This document shows, piece after piece, positions 1-4,772 of a stretch of 10,743 nucleotides of DNA. Source of the stretch: Tannerella sp. (GTDB taxonomy: Bacteria > Bacteroidota > Bacteroidia > Bacteroidales > Tannerellaceae); contig JAISJX010000181.1 of NCBI GenBank assembly GCA_031261145.1, forward strand, positions 1-10,743, read 5' to 3'. The translations under genes were made by a program, and so were the position numbers. Below the pieces are notes generated by a model. The model did not search any database, was not told the origin of the DNA, and saw only the letters and a program-made list of their open reading frames with translations. How positions within the stretch are numbered: the first letter of the stretch is position 1; the number at the start of each line of letters is the position of its first letter.

Positions 1-278
1 AAGAAATCCGCCGGATGCGTGGTTTTAGTCAGACCTGCATTATGAATCACAAAATCCCAAACGCCGTGTTCACGAACCTGAGTTTTCAATTGTGCAGTCA
101 GTTTTTCCGGGTCATCATACTTCAAATCAATGCAATGAATCCGTTCTTTAGGCAAACGTTCCAGCGAACCGGTCGCACGCACGCCTGCCCACACTTCATA
201 CCCCCGGCGAAGCGCTTCCTCTGTCAAATAGCTACCTATAAAGCCATTAGCCCCTGTGATTAATACCTTTCCAGCCAA
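1..278 (-). CDS. NAD-dependent epimerase/dehydratase, N-terminal part (gene runs off the left edge)
   Basis: This is an extended short-chain dehydrogenase/reductase (NAD-dependent epimerase/dehydratase family), a soluble cytosolic Rossmann-fold enzyme probably acting on a sugar nucleotide or small carbonyl compound. The first visible residues carry the dinucleotide-binding motif VLITGANGFIGS (GxxGxxG at residues 9-15), and FVIHNAGLTK further on matches the beta4 segment of the family. About 92 codons are visible; the active-site YxxxK region lies outside the window, so the substrate cannot be named. No ATG or GTG occurs in frame near the start. The best start is TTG at 278, giving (M)AGKVLITG, an uncommon start codon. 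An alternative is a non-canonical ATT slightly upstream. The gene is divergent from the lipid operon, so it need not belong to that pathway. The family call is secure; the exact start and substrate are not. Confidence 0.88.
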   Translation of the reverse strand, partial: MAGKVLITGANGFIGSYLTEEALRRGYEVWAGVRATGSLERLPKERIHCIDLKYDDPEKLTAQLKTQVREHGVWDFVIHNAGLTKTTHPADF

Positions 279-311
279 TTTCCGATAAATAAAATGTTCA
301 CACTTTCTTTG

Positions 312-319
312 CAAAGATA
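312..319 (-). promoter_or_regulatory. Bacteroidota-type -7 promoter box (TATCTTTG) for the epimerase gene
   Basis: Read on the minus strand, 319 to 312 is TATCTTTG, an exact match to the Bacteroidota sigma-ABfr -7 consensus TAnnTTTG. Transcription would begin near 305, leaving a leader of about 27 bases before the TTG start at 278. A TTG (minus strand 345-343) lies 23 bases upstream, slightly farther than the usual 19-21 spacing, so the -33 element is weak. The box overlaps a short palindrome, CTTTGCAAAG (307-316). Confidence 0.5.
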
Positions 320-327
320 AGAAATGG

Positions 328-359
328 TTTGGATTTATGAATCAATTTTCGTTACTTTG
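328..359 (+). promoter_or_regulatory. Candidate Bacteroidota-type promoter for the lipid operon
   Basis: TTTG at 328-331 is followed after 20 bases by TTACTTTG at 352-359, which matches the -7 consensus TAnnTTTG at all but its second base. The 20-base spacing fits the Bacteroidota -33/-7 architecture. Initiation would be near 366, giving an unusually long leader of about 190 bases before the ATG at 558. No better promoter is visible closer to the gene, though the AT-rich stretch at 451-472 could hide one. Confidence 0.4.
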
Positions 360-370
360 CAGCATTTTGC

Positions 371-447
371 GTTCTAATTGTGTAAAAATAGAGTTTTTTG
401 ATTATTTAACGGCTAAAAAAACAGGAAAATCGGACATGAATTAGAAC
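371..447 (+). repeat. Nested inverted repeats in the operon leader
   Basis: GTTCTAATT (371-379) and AATTAGAAC (439-447) are perfect 9-base reverse complements separated by 59 bases. Inside them, GTTTTTT (393-399) pairs with AAAAAAC (416-422) across 16 bases. Both lie downstream of the proposed start site, so the leader RNA could form a two-level stem, or the outer arms could be a dyad operator. The inner stem is almost all A-U and weak. No known riboswitch class is recognisable. Confidence 0.35.
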
Positions 448-497
448 ACGTTTTTTACTTTACATAGTTTTTTCCGGCGGATGCTACATTATAAGAT

Positions 498-548
498 ATG
501 GATAGTTGGTTTCCCGGTAAGGCTACCATTAGAAAGATGATTAGATAA
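498..548 (+). other. Possible short upstream ORF (16 codons) in the operon leader
   Basis: An ATG at 498 opens a 16-codon frame ending at TAA 546-548, nine bases before the acyltransferase ATG. The frame is the same as that of the acyltransferase, so one stop codon separates them. A purine-rich stretch (ATAAGAT) precedes the ATG. The peptide (MDSWFPGKATIRKMIR) resembles nothing I recognise. It could be a leader peptide or an accident of sequence; chance is the default reading. Confidence 0.15.
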
Positions 549-557
549 ATAAGAAGT

Positions 558-1946
558 ATGGCAAGAGAAGAAGAGGCAACAGGAATAAAAAAACCGGGAA
601 TAATCTATCGTGCGTTCAGGACGTATATCCGTTTTGTACACAACAAGATGTATTACCGGAACACGTATCGTCTTAATGTCGGGAATATTCCGGCAGAAGG
701 TACGCCGTTGTTGATTGTCTCGAACCACCAAAATTGCATGAATGACCCGTTGGGAATCTTAATGACGCTTCGGGACCGGAAGCCGAATTTTATCACGCGC
801 GCCGATATTTTTTCATGGCATCCGCTGATAAATGCGTTCCTGCGAGCCATCGGATTATTGCCTGCTTTTCGTATTGATTTTGAAGGAGAAGAAGCGCTTG
901 GCAAAAACGAAATGACTTTCCGGATGACCGAACGTGAGTTGTTGAGCGGGCGTACCATCATGATGTTTCCCGAAGCCGGGCATCAGGATAAGCATTGGTT
1001 GAAAGAGTTTTCTCTCGGATATGCCAAACTTGCTTTTGAAGCGGCTGAAATAGGTGATTTCCAGAAGGATATATGGATTCTTCCGGCGTGTAACCATTAT
1101 TCGGACTATTTTCATATTCAGGAACAGTTTTTGGTGAAATTCGGTACTCCGATTTCAATCCGGCCGTATTACGAACTGTACAGGACGAAACCGCGTACGG
1201 CGCAACGCGAAGTAAACAGGTTGGTTCGCAAGCAAATCGAAGACCTGATGCTGGATATACGGGATTTGGAAAACTATCGGGCTATTGATTTTATACGGGA
1301 TACATACGGAAAGAAATATGCGCTGTCTCATCAGTTTAACCCGAAGCAATTGCCGGACAAACTGCTGTCCGACCGTGCACTGGTAGCCAATCTGGCACAG
1401 GCGAAAGCGGAAAACGAACCGGCTGTACGGGAAATCTATCAAGATGCCATCACGTTGAAAGACGGTATCCGCGAACTGAAAACAGACGATTCGTTCTTTG
1501 AACATCCTTTATCGTGGGGAATCATTGCGGTACGCATGTTGCTCTTTATCGCCTTATTTCCCCTGTGGATATTCTCGTTATGGCCTAATGCTTTGAATTT
1601 TATCGCCCCGGCTCTTGTTCTCCGGCGCATGACGGACAAAATGTTTACGGGGACTTTCCTTCTTGCGTTAAGCGTTTTGGTTACGATTCCGCTTTTTTAC
1701 ACGCTGACATTTGTATTGGCGTGGATATATATTAATGTATGGGTTGCGCTTATCTATTTGGCATTGCTGCCTGCGCTGGGTTTGTTTGCCTGGTATTACC
1801 GGAAGTATTTCCTTGAGACACTGCAAGCCATACGCTACCGCATGAAGTTGAAAACTGAAAAATTACAGATATTAAAAGAATTAAGAGCCAGTATTTACAG
1901 TCGATTAGACCAAATACTGTCCGGCAAAGAAAAGAATAACGAATAA
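558..1946 (+). CDS. PlsC-like lysophospholipid/glycerol acyltransferase with C-terminal membrane domain
   Basis: This 462-residue protein belongs to the LPLAT (PlsC-like) superfamily, which transfers acyl groups from acyl-ACP or acyl-CoA to a hydroxyl acceptor at the inner membrane. Block I is SNHQNCMNDP, with His57 and Asp63, so the spacing is HX5D rather than the classic HX4D. Block II is around GLLPAFRIDF (99-108), block III is FPEAGH (137-142) in place of FPEGT, and block IV is around ILPACNHY (174-181). The N-terminal 200 residues are the catalytic domain, residues 210-315 are a charged linker, and residues 320-413 hold three or four hydrophobic membrane segments followed by a basic, helical tail. 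Plain PlsC proteins are about 240 residues, so the membrane extension is an addition. The start follows AAGAAG at 551-556. As first gene of the operon it probably attaches the synthesised chain to a lipid or glycerol acceptor; the acceptor is unknown. Confidence 0.85.
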   Translation: MAREEEATGIKKPGIIYRAFRTYIRFVHNKMYYRNTYRLNVGNIPAEGTPLLIVSNHQNCMNDPLGILMTLRDRKPNFITRADIFSWHPLINAFLRAIGLLPAFRIDFEGEEALGKNEMTFRMTERELLSGRTIMMFPEAGHQDKHWLKEFSLGYAKLAFEAAEIGDFQKDIWILPACNHYSDYFHIQEQFLVKFGTPISIRPYYELYRTKPRTAQREVNRLVRKQIEDLMLDIRDLENYRAIDFIRDTYGKKYALSHQFNPKQLPDKLLSDRALVANLAQAKAENEPAVREIYQDAITLKDGIRELKTDDSFFEHPLSWGIIAVRMLLFIALFPLWIFSLWPNALNFIAPALVLRRMTDKMFTGTFLLALSVLVTIPLFYTLTFVLAWIYINVWVALIYLALLPALGLFAWYYRKYFLETLQAIRYRMKLKTEKLQILKELRASIYSRLDQILSGKEKNNE

Positions 1947-1955
1947 AGATAAATT

Positions 1956-3179
1956 ATGGATAAGAGAATTGTAATCACCGGAATGGGTATCTATTCGTGT
2001 TTGGGCAAGAACCTTGACGAAGTAAGAGATTCATTGTACAACGGTAAATCAGGCATTATTTATGACCCGGCCCGTAAGGAAATGGGCTTTCGTTCTGCAT
2101 TGACCGCTTCGGTTGTAATACCTGAATTAAAAGGTGTTTTGACCCGTAACCAGCGGGTTTATATGCCGGAACAGGCCAAATATGCGTATGTCGCCACGCA
2201 GGAAGCCTTGACCAATGCGAAATTGGACATTGATTATATCGAACAGCACGAAGTGGGCATTTTATATGGCAATGACAGCAGCGCCGACGCCGTTGTGAAA
2301 AGTGTGGACACGATGCGCGAAAAGAAAGACACGACCTTAGTCGGTTCGGGCGCCATTTTCCAGTCAATGAACTCGACTGTGACGATGAACCTTGCCTGTA
2401 TTTTTAAATTGAGAGGAATCAACCTGACCATATCGGGCGCCTGCGCCAGCGGATCACATGCTATCGGACTGGGTGCGTTGCTTATCCGCAGCGGTTTGCA
2501 GGAATGTATAGTCTGCGGCGGAGCACAAGAGGTAAACCCGTTCTCCATCGGAAGTTTCGACGGCATCAGCGCTTTCTCGATACGTGAAAACGAACCGGCC
2601 AAAGCCTCCCGACCGTTCGACCGCGACCGCGACGGATTAGTGCCGGGCGGCGGCGCAGCTACGGTCATCATAGAGAGTTACGAATCGGCTGTTCGTCGAG
2701 GCGCTCCCATCATCGGGGAGGTTTGCGGTTACGGATTCTCGTCGAACGGCGACCATATTTCCGTTCCGAATGTGGACGGCCCAAGCCGTTCATTACAAAT
2801 GGCTATCCACGAGGCCGGTATCAACCTGCGTGAAATCGGCTACGTGAATGCGCACGCTACTTCTACGCCGGTGGGCGACCGGAATGAAGCGAAGGCCATT
2901 TCGCGCGTATTCGGAGATTACAGGCCGGAAATCACTTCCACCAAGTCGATGACCGGACACGAAATGTGGATGGCCGGAGCCAGCGAAGTGGTTTATTCGA
3001 TGTTGATGATGAAGAACCGGTTTATCGCTCCCAACCTGAATTTTGAAAACCCGGATGACGACTCCGTCCGGTTGAATATTCCCGCTGTCCGTATTGAGAA
3101 GCATTTCAATACGTTCCTGTCGAACTCGTTCGGCTTTGGCGGAACCAATTCGACATTAGTGATAAAGGACGTTGAATAA
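1956..3179 (+). CDS. FabB-like beta-ketoacyl-ACP synthase
   Basis: This 407-residue thiolase-fold condensing enzyme performs decarboxylative Claisen condensation of malonyl-ACP with an acyl-ACP in the cytosol. It has the full Cys-His-His triad: Cys163 in SGACASGSHAIG, His300 in NAHATSTPVGD and His335 in STKSMTGHEMWMAGA, with Lys330 also conserved and the C-terminal GFGGTN loop at 393-398. The region leading to the cysteine (131-163) aligns better with FabB (KAS I) than with FabF. The segment after the second His reads EMWMAGA rather than the LGAAG of housekeeping enzymes, and NAHAT replaces NAHGT, so this is probably a secondary-metabolism paralogue. It starts nine bases after the acyltransferase stop. 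No second, Cys-less ketosynthase (chain-length factor) is present, so chain extension would use a homodimer or a partner encoded elsewhere. Confidence 0.92.
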   Translation: MDKRIVITGMGIYSCLGKNLDEVRDSLYNGKSGIIYDPARKEMGFRSALTASVVIPELKGVLTRNQRVYMPEQAKYAYVATQEALTNAKLDIDYIEQHEVGILYGNDSSADAVVKSVDTMREKKDTTLVGSGAIFQSMNSTVTMNLACIFKLRGINLTISGACASGSHAIGLGALLIRSGLQECIVCGGAQEVNPFSIGSFDGISAFSIRENEPAKASRPFDRDRDGLVPGGGAATVIIESYESAVRRGAPIIGEVCGYGFSSNGDHISVPNVDGPSRSLQMAIHEAGINLREIGYVNAHATSTPVGDRNEAKAISRVFGDYRPEITSTKSMTGHEMWMAGASEVVYSMLMMKNRFIAPNLNFENPDDDSVRLNIPAVRIEKHFNTFLSNSFGFGGTNSTLVIKDVE

Positions 3180-3223
3180 ATTAATTAAAAATAGAAATAA
3201 AACGAAATAATAGAAAAAAAAGA

Positions 3224-3469
3224 ATGGAAAAACAGAATTTGATTGCACAGGTGAACGAAGTGTTAGCGGAAGAATTTGAAGTGGAAATATCGACTATTAC
3301 ACCTGATGCAAATATAAAAGAGACATTACAATTGGACAGTCTGAGTCTCGTTGATATGGTCGCTTTGATTGAATCAACGTTTAATGTGAAGATCAAAGGG
3401 ACAGAGGTTGCGCAAGTGCAAACGTTCGACAATCTCTATGATTTTATTCACGACAGACAAAGCGCTTGA
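3224..3469 (+). CDS. Acyl carrier protein
   Basis: This is an 81-residue acidic carrier protein that holds the growing chain as a phosphopantetheine thioester and passes it between the enzymes encoded around it. The attachment site is Ser39 in LQLDSLSLVDMV (the DSL motif), followed by the usual helix II acidic and hydrophobic residues (VDMVALIES). Length and the four-helix pattern match ordinary type II ACPs. The motif is LDSL, as expected, so the protein should be activated by a standard phosphopantetheinyl transferase; none is encoded here. The gene is more AT-rich than its neighbours and sits after the widest gap in the operon (44 bases, A-rich, with AGAAAAAAAAGA just before the ATG), which may allow strong ribosome loading. 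Its TGA stop overlaps the next ATG (TGATG). Confidence 0.93.
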   Translation: MEKQNLIAQVNEVLAEEFEVEISTITPDANIKETLQLDSLSLVDMVALIESTFNVKIKGTEVAQVQTFDNLYDFIHDRQSA

Positions 3470-3900
3470 TGGCCGGAGAAGCGCTTTTTGAAGGAGACCG
3501 GGTTCAGGAGCTTATACCGCAACGTGCGCCCATCGTCATGCTGGATGCCTTCTTTGAGGGTGACGACACGGACGCTGTGACCGGATTGACCGTACAACCG
3601 GACAATCTGTTTTGCTCGAACGGGCGACTTGCCGAACCGGGGTTGATTGAGCATATCGCCCAATCGGCATCCGCCTTGGCCGGTTACTCCTCCTACCGGC
3701 GGCAACAACCGGCTCCGGTAGGTTATATCGGCGAAGTGAAGAAATTCCGCATCTTTCGTTTGCCGGAAGCGGGCGAACAGTTACGGACGTCCCTCCACAT
3801 CCTTTCCGAAGTGATGAATGTCTCGCTATTGTCTGCCGAGACCAAATCGGGAGAAGAAACAGTCGCTTCGTGCCAAATGAAAATATTTATCAAAAAATAA
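3469..3900 (+). CDS. ApeP-like hotdog dehydratase homologue lacking the HFPG histidine
   Basis: This 143-residue protein has a FabZ/ApeP-like hotdog fold. LIPQRAPIVMLDAF (15-28) corresponds to the LLPHRYPFLLVDR segment of FabZ, and EPGLIEHIAQSAS (56-68) corresponds to the central-helix segment with E-x-x-A-Q, placing Glu61 at the FabZ catalytic Glu position. The segment that should contain HFPG reads CSNGRLAEP and has no histidine, so the protein alone is unlikely to be a normal dehydratase. This pattern resembles the ApeP subunits of aryl polyene clusters. I chose the ATG at 3469, which overlaps the ACP stop by one base; a TTG at 3466 would add a single residue. The overlap suggests translational coupling with the ACP. 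It probably pairs with the other dehydratase homologue at 4350-4739 to act on 3-hydroxyacyl-ACP. The fold is well supported; the partnership is inference. Confidence 0.82.
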   Translation: MAGEALFEGDRVQELIPQRAPIVMLDAFFEGDDTDAVTGLTVQPDNLFCSNGRLAEPGLIEHIAQSASALAGYSSYRRQQPAPVGYIGEVKKFRIFRLPEAGEQLRTSLHILSEVMNVSLLSAETKSGEETVASCQMKIFIKK

Positions 3901-3904
3901 GAAT

Positions 3905-4330
3905 ATGGAACCGTTACGTGAGACAGTCCGCCTTTTAGTCCGCTTTAGCGAAGTCGATTCCAGCCGTTTCGTCTGGCACGGGCACTATGTCCAGTACATG
4001 GAAGATGCGCGTGAAGCGTTTGGCCGGAAGTACGGATTGGAATATATGCACATTTACGATAGCGGCTACATGGCGCCCATCGTGGATATGCAGTTGAAAT
4101 ACAGGCAGCCGGTGACCATTGACGATCTGCTGTCGGTCGAAATCACGTATCGCCCGGCTAAAGGTGCGAAACTGATTTTCGACTATGCGATTTATAAAGA
4201 GACCGACCATTCGCTGGTGATGACCGCGACGACCATTCAACTGTTTATGACGCACGACGGGGTGTTTGAACCGTCATGCCCTGATTTTCTCAGCGCATGG
4301 AAAGAAAAAAACAAAGTTATCATAGATTAA
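3905..4330 (+). CDS. 4HBT/YbgC-like hotdog acyl thioesterase
   Basis: This 141-residue cytosolic hotdog thioesterase hydrolyses acyl-ACP or acyl-CoA. The N-terminal signature VRFSEVDSSRFVWHGHYVQYMEDARE (12-37) is the 4HBT pattern: Asp18 is the expected catalytic carboxylate and His25 the second active-site residue, at the same positions as in YbgC. The usual Tyr14 is Phe here, and the ETDxxGVV stretch reads EVDSSRFV. Length matches the family (130-150 residues). The start lies four bases after the preceding stop. Aryl polyene clusters carry a homologous thioesterase (ApeH-like), thought to release or edit chains, and the same role is plausible here. Generic acyl-CoA thioesterase activity cannot be excluded from sequence alone. 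Confidence 0.85.
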   Translation: MEPLRETVRLLVRFSEVDSSRFVWHGHYVQYMEDAREAFGRKYGLEYMHIYDSGYMAPIVDMQLKYRQPVTIDDLLSVEITYRPAKGAKLIFDYAIYKETDHSLVMTATTIQLFMTHDGVFEPSCPDFLSAWKEKNKVIID

Positions 4331-4349
4331 GAACAAATATACGGGAAAG

Positions 4350-4739
4350 ATGTTGTTAAATTATTATTACTCAATCAAAAATCAGCGGACAGAAGATGAG
4401 ACCGCCTTGTTTGAAGTGTCATTGCTTCCCGGCTGTGAAGTATATAAAGGACATTTTCCCGGTATGCCGGTAACGCCCGGCGTATTTAATATCCAGATGA
4501 TTAAGGAATGTACGGAAGCGCTGACCGGCGAACGGCTGTTCCTTGAATACATCCGGCAATGCAAACTTACGACCCTCATTACGCCCCAAGACTACCCGGA
4601 ACTGCAAATACGCATCCGGTTGCTTGAAAAAGAAGATACTTGCGTTGAAATCAACGCAGTCATCGGATGGAATGAGGAGGAATTTTTAACGTTCAAAGGA
4701 GACTTTCGCAGAGAGAATGCCGGAAACGCGCATCCTTAA
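4350..4739 (+). CDS. FabZ/ApeI-like hotdog dehydratase homologue with Gln at the catalytic Glu position
   Basis: This 129-residue hotdog protein resembles FabZ/FabA/ApeI 3-hydroxyacyl-ACP dehydratases. YKGHFPGMPVTPGVFNIQM (32-50) holds the hallmark HFPGxPVxPGV with His35. Counting 14 residues on, where FabZ has Glu and FabA has Asp, this protein has Gln49, so the second catalytic residue is missing. At 129 residues it is somewhat shorter than typical FabZ (about 145-150). A GGGAAAG stretch immediately before the ATG at 4350 is the clearest Shine-Dalgarno-like site in the operon. Together with the His-less, Glu-containing homologue at 3469-3900, it could rebuild one complete active site across a heterodimer interface. 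Alternatives are a non-catalytic structural subunit, or a dehydratase that tolerates Gln. Confidence 0.84.
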   Translation: MLLNYYYSIKNQRTEDETALFEVSLLPGCEVYKGHFPGMPVTPGVFNIQMIKECTEALTGERLFLEYIRQCKLTTLITPQDYPELQIRIRLLEKEDTCVEINAVIGWNEEEFLTFKGDFRRENAGNAHP

Positions 4740-4772
4740 TGCTTCAGGCTCCATAATAATCAGGATGTAAAG

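Noticed and set aside
15..263. A plus-strand open frame at the left edge
   Set aside because: It is antisense to the epimerase, whose Rossmann motif is clear on the minus strand.
2234..2671. A 145-codon minus-strand frame inside the ketosynthase
   Set aside because: The plus strand encodes the ketosynthase active-site region here; the antisense product resembles no family.
3180..3223. The A-rich 44-base gap before the ACP as a possible internal promoter
   Set aside because: It has no TAnnTTTG box and no -33 element; it looks like a translation-initiation region rather than a promoter.
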